Part shown: positions 34,886-45,929 of the stretch, one piece after another
Layout: every line of letters begins with the position of its first letter
Position numbering within the stretch: the stretch's first letter is position 1
From: Phoenix dactylifera
Taxonomy: Eukaryota; Streptophyta; Magnoliopsida; Arecales; Arecaceae
Length of the DNA stretch: 64,000 nt
Direction of reading: 5' to 3'
Assembly (NCBI RefSeq): GCF_009389715.1
Contig: NW_024067792.1
Span: 372,001-436,000 of the forward strand
Notes under the pieces: model-generated
Told to the model about the DNA's origin: nothing
The model's input: only the letters and a program-made list of their open reading frames with translations
The model's database searches: none
Position numbers and translations under genes: made by a program

Positions 34886-36711
34886 TCAAAGGCGAGAAAA
34901 GGGTAACACTTGCTTCTGAGCCTCGGGTTGGCCGTGACCGTTGTTACGGTTTACATAAGCCACCTGGTTCTTCCCTTGTGTCTCCGTTACCTTGAGGCCG
35001 CGAGCCGTCTCCCGCAGCAGAAACTTCTGAATTTTTCCCGTTGAGGTCTTTGGCAACTCCTCCATGAACACCACCTTCTTTGGCACCATAAACCTGGACA
35101 TGCTATTCCTGCAGTAGGATATGATATCCTCTTCTCTGATACTCCCTGCTTCGCACTCTTTCTTCAGTTTTAGGAAGGCGCATGGTGTCTCACCCCAGTG
35201 CGGGTGCGGCATGGCCACCACTGCCGCCTCGAGCACCATCGGATGCCGGTAGAGGATCGTCTCTACCTCGACGCTGCTGATGTTCTCGCCGCCCGATATG
35301 ATAACATCCTTCGATCGGTCCTTGATCTCCACGTACCCGTCGGTGTGGATAACCCCGACGTCGCCGGTGAGGAACCAGCCATCTCTGAATGCGGCGTCGG
35401 TGGCCTCGCGATTCTTGTAGTAGCCCTTCATGATGCTGCTCCCCCGGAGAACTATCTCGCCGAGCGAGTTCCCGTCCCGGGGAACGCTTCGCATGGTTTC
35501 GACGTCCTTCACGTCGACGTCGGCGAGGGTCAGCACGCTGATGCCCTGCCGAGATTTGAGCCAGGCCTGCTCGTGGGCCGGGCGGTGGTTCCACTCTTCG
35601 CGCCACTCGCATACCAGGGCCGGACCGGTCGCCTCGGTGAGGCCGTAGGCATGGGAAACGCGGAAGCCGAGTCGTTCGATCTTCTCGAGGAGAGGCGCAG
35701 GGGGCGGGGCGCCGCCGGTGAGGACGGAGACCGGGGCGGCGAGCGTTCGTCGCTCGGCGGGGCTGGCCTCGAGGAGGATGTTGAAGACGATCGGGGCGCT
35801 GCACATGTGGGTGACGTGGTGATCGGCGATGGCGCGGTACATGTCGCGGGCCGTCGTAGCCCGGATGCAGATGTTGGCGCCGCCGCGGGCCGCCATGCCC
35901 CATGTGAAGGTCCACCCGTTGCAGTGGAACATCGGGAGCGACCAGAGGTACACGGGCTCGCTCCCCACCTCCCACTGGAGGAGGAGGCTAAGAGTGCTCA
36001 AGAAAGCCCCTCGGTGGCTGTAGACCACGCCCTTCGGGGCCGACGTCGTGCCGGAGGTGTAATTGAGTGCTATTGGATCCCACTCGTCATGGAGGGGGCA
36101 AGGAGGGTACATGGGATCGCCACTTGCGATGAGCTGCTCGTACTCGAGCTCGCCGAGCCGGATGCCGGTCGGCGCATCGATGTCATCGATGACCACAACC
36201 AAAGGCAAGGGTGCGTTGCCGTCGTCTAAGTGCTTCAGGGCATCGCCGGCGAGCCGGACGTACTCGTAGTCCACGAAGAACACCTTTGCCTCCGAGTGCT
36301 TCAGAATGGTTGCCACGCTGACTGCATCAAGCCGGGTGTTTATAGTGTTTAGCACGGCGCCGGCCATGGGCACGGCGAAGTGCATCTCATACATAGCTGG
36401 AACGTTGGGAGCGAGCACAGATACCTGTAATGAAATATCGGTAAATTATCAAAAAATATGCGATGAAGCATTGTAAATAGCAGAAGATGACGAGTTGTAT
36501 TGCCGATGCTCACCACATCATTCTTGGAAACATGCAAAGATCGAAGGGAAGAGGCCATGCGTCGGCAGCGGTCATATGTCTCTTTCCAAGTGAATCGGAT
36601 CCCTTCGAACACAACAGAAGTGCGATCGGAGTAGACGACAGCAGCTCTTTGCAGAAAGGTGATAGGGCTGAGAGGAACATAGTTGGCTTGGCTTTTGGAT
36701 AGTTGATCCAT
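34886..36711 (-). CDS. acyl-activating enzyme, peroxisomal (AAE1/AAE11-like)
   Basis: An AMP-forming ligase that makes an acyl-adenylate and then an acyl-CoA. Substrate is unknown; short/medium-chain, benzoic or cinnamic acids are known in this subfamily. Exon 1 is 36711-36514 and exon 2 is 36424-34886, joined by an 89-bp phase-0 GT-AG intron, giving 578 residues. Core motifs are all present: P-loop YTSGTTSAPKG (about 188-198), YGLTEATG (326-333), TGD (419-421), SGGENI (443-448) and PKTSTGK with the catalytic lysine at about 530. The last three residues, SRL, form a type 1 peroxisomal targeting signal. The start is the first ATG after a TATA box (36850-36843). The coding part is GC-rich, typical of monocot genes. 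No breaks seen. Confidence 0.93.
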
Positions 36712-36842
36712 TTGTAACTGTAAGAATGCTGTTTGTGGTTGAGGAAGTCTTGGAAGAGGAGGTGATTAGGGAAGAGAGAGATAGAGCAAAGAAGAGGATA
36801 TAGAAACGAAAGGTGGTGTGAGGCAGGAAGCGAGGCGAAGGG

Positions 36843-36850
36843 TTTATATA
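36843..36850 (-). promoter_or_regulatory. TATA box of the acyl-activating enzyme gene
   Basis: TATATAAA on the minus strand, about 130 bp upstream of the start codon at 36711, in otherwise GC-moderate sequence. Position and match are right for a plant core promoter. Confidence 0.6.
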
Positions 36851-36859
36851 GACGAGATC

Positions 36860-37488
36860 TCTTGGGTAAGTGGGGGAAGGTGGCATGGTGGGCCCATCTG
36901 ATTTGGGAAGGAAGGCCAAGGGAAGGACCATAGAACTTGGACTGTTGACCACGGCTAGCTTCAGCGTTTCACATGAATTGCCGGGTCCTATGTCTTTCTT
37001 TTTTTTTTTGCTAAAATCCGGGTCCTATGTCTTCCAGGGAAAAATTAGCGGGGGTTCCACGAAAATTTTATTCTTTTGAAAGGATTGCTCCCTTTCTTTG
37101 GAGTTTCTTAAGTACAGTTTTCTACTCTTAATAAAGATTTGAACAGAGTTGGGTGAGAAATGGGAGGAGCTCCAGCGACATATATCGGCCAGACCAAAGA
37201 AAGGGCCTCGAACTTCTTTTTTTTTAATTTTTTTTTAAAAATTAAACAGAGTCCCGCTGCAAAAAAACCTGAAACAAAGTATTTAAATCTCAAAAATGAA
37301 AAACAAGAGAAAGATTCGAGAAGACAAAGAGAATGAAAAATAAGGCACGCCCAATTAATTTACATGGTTCAGCAACAGGCTTACATCCATGAGTAAGGAT
37401 ACAGCAAAAATTTCACTATAGTCGAAAAAAAAAAGAGCTGAAGTACAAAAATAGAGCTACCACTCAACAATATCCTAATCTTCAATAT
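36860..37488. other. upstream region of the acyl-activating enzyme gene
   Basis: No gene or clear element seen. It contains short homopolymer T/A runs near 37001 and 37219-37240. Confidence 0.3.
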
Positions 37489-37606
37489 GCACCATCTCAC
37501 TCGCCTCTCGAAAGAGGAGTAAACGAAGATCAATATGAAAATCAGGTGCACCATCTCACTCGCCTCTCGAAAGAGGAGTAAACGAAGATCAATATGAAAA
37601 TCAGGT
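37489..37606. repeat. perfect 59-bp tandem duplication
   Basis: Two identical 59-bp units start GCACCATCTCACTCGCCTCT at 37489 and 37548. Identity implies a recent event or an assembly effect. Each unit contains the 14-bp palindrome-like CCTCTCGAAAGAGG. Confidence 0.95.
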
Positions 37607-38112
37607 AGATCCATAATGCGGAAACTTTGCTCGTACACCAACCACAAATCTTACAAAAAGCTCCCAATGATTTATTCTTTTTTTTCTTCAAATTTGTTAA
37701 ATTGAATCATGGAGCATAGGGCAGATGAAGAAATTCAAGGCAGACTTAACAAGCCTAATTATTTTCTTTTAGCAAAATGCAAGAAAGAAGCATATAAAAG
37801 CTTCAAGTAGAACCGATAGCAGCAAGAAAAAGCGTCGAGACCTAAGTGCATGTTTTGGTTTTGTTCCCAAGAGAGTCAAACTTGGCCAAAACTATATTTG
37901 GCCCTCAGCTTGTGTAGACTTGGATCCACAAACATCCAAATCCCCTCGTCCTCCCGTCTCTGACTAGGAAACAAAATCATGTCGTCATTCTCCGAATGAA
38001 CCAGTATGAGATGCATAGTGCCGCCTCTACCGCGTAACACATGTCCAATGTGGTTTCATGGAGAAAAGATGAAAGGTTGAGATCTCAGCCAGCTTGTGAC
38101 AAACATGTCTCA
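37607..38112. other. unassigned spacer
   Basis: AT-rich, no frame or motif of note. Confidence 0.3.
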
Positions 38113-38560
38113 TTGTCATGCCCCAAAGGCGCTTGTCACAACTTATGTTCAGTGAAACGACTAGTTCGTGCGATTTTTGACCGATTTTATAGTATTATAG
38201 AATGAGTTCTTTTTGGTATTTCAAGTCTTTTTTTTATTTATCTTATCCTGACTTCTTTAAAAAAAGTCAGTGATTAGGGAATAAGTATAAGTAGTTCATT
38301 ACGGACATCCCCCTCCCCCTCAATATCCGGGATTCCTGTGCATGCTCCCGAGGCAGGAGGGGCAATCAATAGGTCTGGGTCGTTCCCAAACCTCTAAGGG
38401 TGCATTGGCCCCCCAATCCATTTACCGACATAGCAACGGTCGAGTGCTTGGAAGGGAGATCTCAGAAAAACCACGCCCGGTAAGGTCGGTTCAACTCCGC
38501 ATAGATGTATCGTATCGACTCCTCCACCCGACGTCAATCTCTCGGGAATAGGGAGTTGTT
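38113..38560. repeat. possible LTR-like segment
   Basis: Starts near TTGTCATGCCCC, like the solo LTR at 3239, and ends GTTGTTACA at about 38560, just before LINE-like text. No target duplication was found and the length (~450 bp) does not match the 2.1-kb family. It could be a fragment. Confidence 0.3.
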
Positions 38561-38599
38561 ACAGGTGATAGCTTTTGGCTTTGAAATTCCTGCACAATC

Positions 38600-39203
38600 A
38601 GTGATGGCCGAGAAGAACAAGATGGTTGGCGGCACTGCCACATGTGGGAGCCGGAACTGTGTTCTTCAGCTGAAAGCCTCCACCCTCGAGTTTTTTAAAA
38701 GTCAACTTCGATGGATGCGTGCTAAACGTTGGTAGGAGTGATGGTCCATGCTTCGTCATTAGAGGCTCAGAATCCGGGGTGGTTGTTGGTGGTGGGTGCT
38801 AGATCTTCAACACTTTTGTTCCAGAAGCAGAGCTGAGAGCGACGTGGGCTGATCTAGGTCATGCCCGACACGTTCTACGGGCCAGAGTAGTCCTGCTCGA
38901 GGAAGACTCGACTACAATGATTGGCTGGATCTAGAGGGTACTGGTGGTGTGGGTGAGTGTCAGCCCTTGCTCCGGAACATTTGGGCTATGGTTAGTGGCG
39001 ACGTTGTTTTCTAGGCCGAGCAAATTTACAAAGAGGCTAATAGAGCCGCGAATTGGATGGCCTCGTATGTGGCTGATCACTCCGAAGGTCCTATAGGATG
39101 AAAAGAGAGAGTTGTCTAGAGCACTCTGAGACTTGCTGTTTTCTGACTTTTTTTGAATATATTCATACTAGAATTGTATGAGTCATCCGTCACAAAAAAA
39201 AAA
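38600..39203 (+). pseudogene. LINE RNase H fragment with poly(A) tail
   Basis: Broken frames read VNFDGCVLNVG-like (about 38702), PEAELRATWADLGHARHVLRA (about 38822-38885) and IYKEANRAANWMASYVADHS (about 39025-39080), the order of a plant LINE RNase H domain. A ten-A tail ends at about 39203. Stops are frequent. It is a relative of the LINE at 7088-8216. Confidence 0.7.
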
Positions 39204-39770
39204 GGCTCTTGTCACTTGATACGTACCAATAACATTAGAAAATGGTGACAGAGCTATTTTATTGGTTTACTTGCCATCAAAAAACACTTAAAGGTATTTG
39301 AATATTAATTCATAGGATCTTACATGACTTGGATAATAAAAATTTCTTTTTGTCGAAGTACCTAGTAGTTAGATGGATATAGATCATTTTGATTATGATC
39401 GGTATATCCTTTCTCAGTGTGTTCACCAATGAGAGGGTTCAAATTCAAACCTAGAAGGTGATATTTCTACTACATTTCTCAGAAATCAAAACAGAAGAGG
39501 AATAAGCACTTAGTTGTGGTGATTGGATCTAGCCTTGACAACAAGCTTGTCAGTTCTATAGTCATTCACACTCTAATTCGGATCAAAACTAACATTGTTG
39601 TGTAAATAAAAAAACAATATATGTTTGCCAAGATTTATCCTTGCACAAATATATTTCCATCAACATGCCTAGAAAATAGCAATATTCTAGTTGCTCTAGT
39701 ATTCTTGTATAATTTCCTTGACTTCAAATTTATTTATTTATTTTTTGGTACATGAGGGATATAGATTTTA
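39204..39770. other. unassigned spacer
   Basis: AT-rich sequence without an identifiable feature. Confidence 0.3.
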
Positions 39771-41545
39771 AAAGAATCAAAATGAGGAAGAAAAAAAAAC
39801 ATTCATAAAAACCTACATTTACAAGTAAAGAGAGCTCCGAAGGAAAATCACCATTGTAGAAAAACAAAAATAAGAAAAGAAAATTGTATTTCTATCTGTC
39901 AATTACAATGTACAGGAGCAACCTTTGTATAGAATTAGGAAACTAACAAAGTTTGGTAAGGCAGACTAAGTTTGGCATAATTAATGGTCCTACAATAATT
40001 CTAACATCCTCTCTCAAACTCAAGGTGGTAAAGCGGATACTAATTTGAGTTTGGAAATAAGAGATTGAAAGATGCCATGAGGATGAGTTTTGGTGAAGAT
40101 GTCTAGAACAAGGACAGATCTAAGGTGTGGAAGGGACTGATTTGGAGGGCACATGCTTAAGTATATAGGCAGCAGTTAAAAGAACATCTCCCCAATATGA
40201 AATAGAAAGTTTCGTTTGCACCATCATTGGCCTAATCGTCTCTAAAAGTGTTTTGTTTCTTGTCTCTACAACACTATTTTGCTCTGGAGTTCTAGAAATA
40301 GTTAATTGTCGATCTATACCTTTCTCATCACAAAGCATTCTAAATTGCTTAAATAGATATTCATGCCCATGGTCAGTTCTCAGAACTTTAATTCTTTTAT
40401 TTAATTGATTCTCATCAAAACTCAAATATCATCTTAAGTAATTTAATGCTTTTGACTTATAGGAGATCAAATAAATATGACCAAAATACATGAAGTCATC
40501 TATAAATGTGATGAAATATGAGGCCCCATGCCTCGCTCTCACATTCATTGGACCATAGATATCAGAGTGGATTTATTGCAATAGACCTTTCACTCTGGTT
40601 CCTTTACCAAATGGTTTTCTAGTTATTTTTTCTGTTAAGCAATGCTCATAAATGGGCAATTTTGTTCTAAGGAGTGAGCCCAAAAAGCCTTCTTTAGCTA
40701 GTCTATTCATTCTCTGCTGTCCAATATGCCCAAATTTAGCATGCCACACATTCACATCTTTATTCACATTGCTTGAAGAAGCAATTAAAAAAAATAACAA
40801 CTATCATCATGATTAACGTATGCACTGTAATCTACATCTAATACCATAAAACCATCTAATAAATAACCAGAGCCATAATAAGTTGGCCCAAGATACACAT
40901 CCACAAGTACCCTGGAAGTTGAAACTATATCCCAAGCTAAGAAAAACAATTACAGGAACTAAGTTCTGTCGAATGTTTGGTGCATAGAGGATATTATGTA
41001 GGAGCAAGTTACAACCACCATGTAGTACCAACTTGCAGGTGCCAGGTGCCTATACCTTTTACTTCAACTCTGAAATTATGTTCAACATATATCCACCTAG
41101 TACCAGGATTGATTCAACAGTACTCTACAAAAACTCCCCTATCTCTAGCTACATGGTCCGTGGCTCCTAAATCTACAATCTACATAGGACGTCATTCCTA
41201 AGCAAAACACAGCTAGAAACATAAACATGATTTAACATAATGAAGCTAGGATATACCTTCTTCAACTTGGTGCATTCACGAGCAAAGTGACTCAGCTTGC
41301 CACAATTGTAGCAGCATATCTGGTCCTATCCTTCTTTTTACCATCATGCTTGCCTTTGTTGCGCCGGTTAGCCTTGCCAAGTATAATGCTTGTCCTTTCT
41401 TTTTACCCATTTTGAAGGATTTCCAACCTCTCTTGCTATTGAAGCCAGAAGCCTTATGTGAGCTAGATTCAGCTACATAAGCTAGCCCGAAAGATTTAGC
41501 TGCCTTAAGACACTCATCAAGATTTAACTGCCTTGAGGCACTCAT
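39771..41545 (-). pseudogene. decayed Copia element, minus strand
   Basis: Read downward: a CCHC knuckle CYNCGKLSHFAREC (41313-41272), a protease/pre-integrase stretch (about 41031-40813), the HHCC region VWHAKFGHIGQQRM (about 40745) and integrase text TDHGHEYLFKQF and SRTPEQNSVVETRNKTLL (40425-40230). It then jumps to a polypurine tract TTTGAGAGAGGA (40019-40007) followed by an LTR start TGTTAGAATT (40006 downward). Reverse transcriptase and RNase H are missing, so there is a large internal deletion. Frames are interrupted. Its gag end runs into duplicated block B. Confidence 0.75.
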
Positions 41546-42942
41546 CTTTTGATTCTAAATGACGTAGCCACGCGCCACGTGGGTACGCAGCACCCAGCTG
41601 CACACTGGTGCATGCTGTCACACACAGACATGCAAGCACGCGCCACGTGGATGCGCAGGCCGTGCACCATGAGAACGTTAGGTGCTGGACCATTGACGTG
41701 AGGCCGGAAGTGCTTTCGAATGCAATGTGCCTTGCGCTATCCATGGATTGTCTAGGGTACGGTCTATAGACCCTGCAGGCACAATCCAAGCAGAGTTTTT
41801 TTTTCATATAAAATGGAACCCAATGCGCGATCACGTGGAATGCACGTGCGATTGGGGTCATCCCCTACCTCTAGCATATTTTATGCAGAATTTCTAGAGG
41901 CTATAACTTTTACTAGAAATTAAGCTCTCAAATTAACTTAATATATATCATTGGAAAGCTTATTCCAAGAGCTTTCCAATGGTACCAAGATTTAAATATA
42001 AAAATCATTGTATGAAAAGATATATTAAAACAAATTTGTGGGTTTTTAATTTAGGAGTTGAAATATCTTTCACTACAATGGATGTTTGGCCATGAGATTT
42101 TTCAGATTTAAATAATTTACATAGGAGTACATACTCCTACAAAATCCTGGCCTAACTCAAGATATAGACAAAGTTGTCATTATCAAGTTTTCAAGGAACC
42201 TTAGTTTGCAAAAATAAAATAAAATAAAATAAAGAGTATTAAATTCAAACAGAAACTTCTCTTGCATATCATAAGCCAAATATATAAAGGTCATGAATTC
42301 AACCAATATTGCTCTGATACCAAGGATAACATAAAGAATACTAAATAGAATTTCAAGTTTCATGAATTATCCTGAAAGAGTGCAAAAGTGAAATTCCAAG
42401 GATCTAGGAGGTTGAACCACATGTTTATCCACTTCTAGAGTACTCTCAAGGTTGAGTGTTCAAACACAATAGAAAGAACACAAAAATTACTGTTCAAATG
42501 CTTATGATGAAAGAGAAAAAAAAAAAAAAAGGTGAAAAGGAGTTGTTCCTCCACGTTTCTCTCTCTAAAACACTGAAATTTTTTTAGGAGAGAAGTCTGG
42601 ACGTGAATGGTGTTAAGGAAGATAGATAACAAAGAAGCTTGTCCTCGAGCTATATTAACTGCAGGGTTGACATGCATGGTCAGCAAGGAGCAAGTCCAAT
42701 GTTTCGGCTGCAAGAAGATCAGGAGGGTTAAATTACTTCACCAACCAATGTCTATCAGAAGCCTTAACTACTCTGACCAAGAGAAGCCCACGCCCAAATT
42801 TCCTAATATAGAAGATCCTTCTGAGGAAGCCATTGAAGAAGTCTCTGGCGAAGGCCATGCATGCTGGTCTCAGATGACTAGGAGAGTGAGAAACATTCCG
42901 ATGTTCTGCACCAACTACTTGCCAATCCAAAAGCTAAAAGAA

Positions 42943-42983
<41 letters not shown>

Positions 42984-43248
42984 TATTTATCAAAGGAACG
43001 AGTGCGAAGGAAAGCGCGTTACTATTATCATTAACAATGGCAGCAGCCCGACTTGGCCCTGGAGGAGCTCGTGGAGCTTCGTTCATATTAAAAATGAAAA
43101 GCATCCTAAAACCCTACAGACCTGGCGAAGGAATCGAAAACCAAGGCGAGTTTGGTCAAGCACGTGATCAGTTTCCACCATCCCAAGCTAGGTCCACAAG
43201 GCACCACCAACCACCATGCGAACAGGAAAACACCACCAACGGCTGAAG
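41505..43248. repeat. duplicated block B
   Basis: Counterpart of block A (32843-34618). It lacks the MITE found in A at the matching site (about 41796). It carries an extra 321-bp segment (42251-42571), bounded by AAAC on both sides, that looks like Copia LTR plus primer site. A (GA)n run at 42947-42976 is longer than the one in A. Its open frames on either strand show no motif I know. Confidence 0.85.
42310..42323 (-). other. tRNA-Met-type primer binding site of a Copia fragment
   Basis: The minus strand reads TTGGTATCAGAGC, the standard plant Copia primer site complementary to initiator tRNA-Met. It lies inside the 321-bp segment unique to block B and is therefore a scrap of an LTR/leader junction. 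Confidence 0.7.
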
Positions 43249-43439
43249 TAGTTCCGATTAGATTACTATTCTGAGTTATGGTGACTGGATATAGTTTCAT
43301 TTGGAGTGGACCATGTCCAGCATTAGTGGAAATTAAAAAAAAAAATCCAAATGGAGCAGCATTCGATGTGACATGATTTTGAAATTTGTTTTACAAAATT
43401 ATGTAAATAAAGAAGTTGGTGGTTGATCCTTGATGATAA

Positions 43440-43930
43440 CTAAGAGTTGCCCAAGCTTGGCTCGACTCCATTATTATCTGGCTTCAATAGCTTGAAAAGT
43501 TTTTTGAGTTGAGCTCGAGTAGTAAAATATTCAGCTCAAAGACTCACGAGCACAGTCAAATATATATATTAATAATATTATATCTTATATTATAATATAT
43601 TATTAATTTAATATTTTAAAATATGATATTTATATATTTTTGTTTGACCAAACTTGAAATTTTTAACTATATTTTTTTAATTATGGCTAAGGCTCGAATT
43701 CGAGCTTGAATCCGAACTCGAGTATGGCTCCGTTGATATTTGAGTTGAGTCGAGTCGAGTCGAGTCAATCTCGAATATTTTTTTGTTTTTTTTTATCGAA
43801 TCGAGTTCGAGCTTTGATATTAAAACTCGATCAATCTTGGGCCGAGTTTTGAGCCTGAGTATTTTGAATCAACTCGAGCTCAAGTCTCTAGCTGTTCGAC
43901 TCAGCTCGGCTTAATTGCACCCCTAATAGT
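43440..43930. repeat. TCGAG-rich dispersed repeat
   Basis: Dense in CTCGAG/GAGTCGAG words, including GTCGAGTCGAGTCGAGTC near 43750, and ends in GCACCCCTA (about 43916-43924). Plant genomes carry a widespread class of such elements. I cannot name the family, and I see no coding content. Confidence 0.5.
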
Positions 43931-44197
43931 AGCGATCATCTTTTAATACTTTGTTGATGAAAGCAATGCGTAAGTAACTTTTTTTAAGAAAATAATAATA
44001 ATAAAAAAGAGAACAAGTCTTGCATGGATGAAGAAAAATCAACATCGTAGAATCCCACGAGGAAAGCATTTGTACGAAGAACTAGTCGACAATTGTTAAT
44101 AAAACATGAAAGCTATTTTCAATTCTCACAAAGTTTAGCAAGGCTAGAATTTCTTCATAGAAAAAATATTATAGGCAACATATTAGAAATACGAAAT

Positions 44198-44772
44198 CAT
44201 GTTTACGAGGTTTGGGTTCCTCCGACCTCACACCTTAGCCTCCACCGAGCTGAAACAGGAAAAGAAGATTGCGTCCCCACAGGAGGTATTGTCCGCTTTG
44301 GGGTAGGGTACGACACAAGTCGGCCTCCCTTATGTTTTTGCCCTTTAAAAGGCACCTCCTGAGGGAAGGGTAATCGAGCCCTCCATTTAAGGCACAGACC
44401 TTTTCACTATTCAGTTGATGTGGGACTAAAGTCCAAAAACCTTTATTCCCACAATATCAGCTCTCCCAGCGGGAAGTTATGAGCCGAGGTCAAGAGCCCC
44501 TTCTTGGCGCGCCAATGATGAGGTCGGGGTTCCTCCGACCTCAGACCTTAGCTCCCACTGAACTGGAACAGGGAAGAAGGATGCGTCCCTACAGGAGGTA
44601 TTGTCCGCTTTGGGGCAGGGTACGACACAGGTCGGCCTCCCTCATGGTTTTATCTTTTAAAAGGCGCCTCCTGAGGAAAAGGTAATCGAGCCCTCCATTT
44701 AACACGTAGATCTTTTCATTATTCAGTCGATGTAGGACCAAGTCCGAGATCCTTTATTCCCACAACACGTGT
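44198..44772 (-). mobile_element. TRIM family 2: two LTRs around a 59-bp core
   Basis: LTR-like repeats 44203-44456 (254 bp) and 44516-44767 (252 bp) are clearly similar along their length. They are separated by only 59 bp (44457-44515). On the minus strand the LTR begins TGTTGTGGG and ends CATCA or close to it. The core opens with TTGGCGCGCCAAGAAGGGGC, in the position of a primer binding site. The flanks CATGT (44198-44202) and CGTGT (44768-44772) match at 4 of 5 positions. No coding sequence. Confidence 0.8.
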
Positions 44773-45435
44773 CATAACTGCAAATTAAGAAAAGTCATCA
44801 ACGTATACCAGCAACATGAAAAAGCTATTGTCTAAAATGTATTATTTAAAATTTTAGATAAAATGATCATTATACGATATCATCAAGGGAAAAAGCTTCC
44901 AGCTGCTTGCTAGGACTGGGGCAATAGGAGAGGAGCAGGAGAGGAAGGGAGCAGAAGACGCAGCCTCAGTTGTCATTTTCAAACTTACCATGGCTTTGGT
45001 GAAGTTGAGCCTACCATTGCATCTTCAACCCCATCCTTTCATATTTATATTTTTTCTACTGTTTAATATATTTTTTGATACGTAACTTTTTAGTATTATT
45101 TTTTAAGGTTGGCCATGTAAAAAGTTCGACTTTTCGTAGCTTTCCATGATACCAGGAGCAAGGGACAAATAATACATCATTGACTTAAACGAACTGTAAA
45201 GGCACTTGACGGAGAAATCATTGAATTGGTTCACCTTCGAAATGGCCCAGATTATATTCTAATTGACGATACCTACTGTTGTGCATATCAGACGAGCTCA
45301 GCTAAGACTTTTTAAAATAAAAAAAGTACAATGCGTCATGCATGGCGTTAGAATTATACCTGATTATACTAATACTCCTAATAAATTAAGTTGATCACCA
45401 CCATCCAGATTTTTGTCTTTGTTTCTAAATAAACT
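44773..45435. other. unassigned spacer
   Basis: AT-rich. I find no frame or motif I can support. Confidence 0.3.
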
Positions 45436-45795
45436 TGTGAGTATCGGTGCAAGTATATATATTTAGTTTCACATCATCGATCTATGCATTGAATAGATCT
45501 TGCATACTTATATACAGATAAATTTAAATAATACTTTTCGACTAATTTTTTTGGATGAGGTAATAGATTATGACAATAGTATCAGAGTGAATCCGGCCTA
45601 TATTCTATATGAAGTAGGTAACACTGCAGCATAAGCCCATTAGAGCTGACCACGAATTGATCGTGGTGCTTGCGATTAGATTTAAATGTATTTGAATTTT
45701 TAATATGACGAAAATGCTAGTGCTTAAAAAAAAAATTATGTAAAAATTTGTATAAAATATATATTTAGTCCCACACCAATTATTTACTAGATGGA
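45436..45795 (+). mobile_element. TRIM family 1 copy next to the O-methyltransferase gene
   Basis: The left LTR 45436-45575 runs TGTGAGTATC...TTATGACA. It is followed by ATAGTATCAGAGTGAATC, a slightly altered tRNA-Met primer site, and by an internal stretch (GACCACGAATTGATCGTGGT near 45640) that matches the inside of the copy at 62832-63263. A second LTR begins at about 45749 (TTTAGTCCCACACC) and is cut off near 45795. The gene start codon is 135 bp downstream. Confidence 0.75.
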
Positions 45796-45855
45796 CTGGG
45801 TCGCGGTGGTGGTAACAACCGTACCTACTACAATTACACTTCGTTTTTCATTGTA

Positions 45856-45880
45856 TGCTCGTAAAAACGAGCTCTTTAAA
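45856..45880 (+). promoter_or_regulatory. possible core promoter of the O-methyltransferase gene
   Basis: A perfect hairpin GCTCGT-AAAA-ACGAGC (45856-45871) is followed by a weak TATA-like TTTAAAT (about 45875) some 50 bp before the ATG. The spacing is short for a TATA box plus leader, so this is tentative. Confidence 0.3.
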
Positions 45881-45929
45881 TGGGGGAGTTGTCACGAGTT
45901 CCATCCCCAGGAGCTAGCGCGCCACAAAA

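Noticed and set aside
35190..35975. 261-codon minus-strand frame overlapping the enzyme gene
   Set aside because: Arg/Pro/His-rich shifted frame of the same exon.
35198..36229. 343-codon plus-strand frame opposite the acyl-activating enzyme
   Set aside because: GC-rich exon on the other strand leaves open antisense frames; the minus-strand reading has all ligase motifs and this one has none.
37381..37647. 88-codon minus-strand frame
   Set aside because: Its internal peptide repeat simply reflects the 59-bp tandem duplication.
42607..43167. 186-codon plus-strand frame in block B
   Set aside because: Contains a (GA)n run read as Arg-Glu, is interrupted in block A, and shows no known domain.
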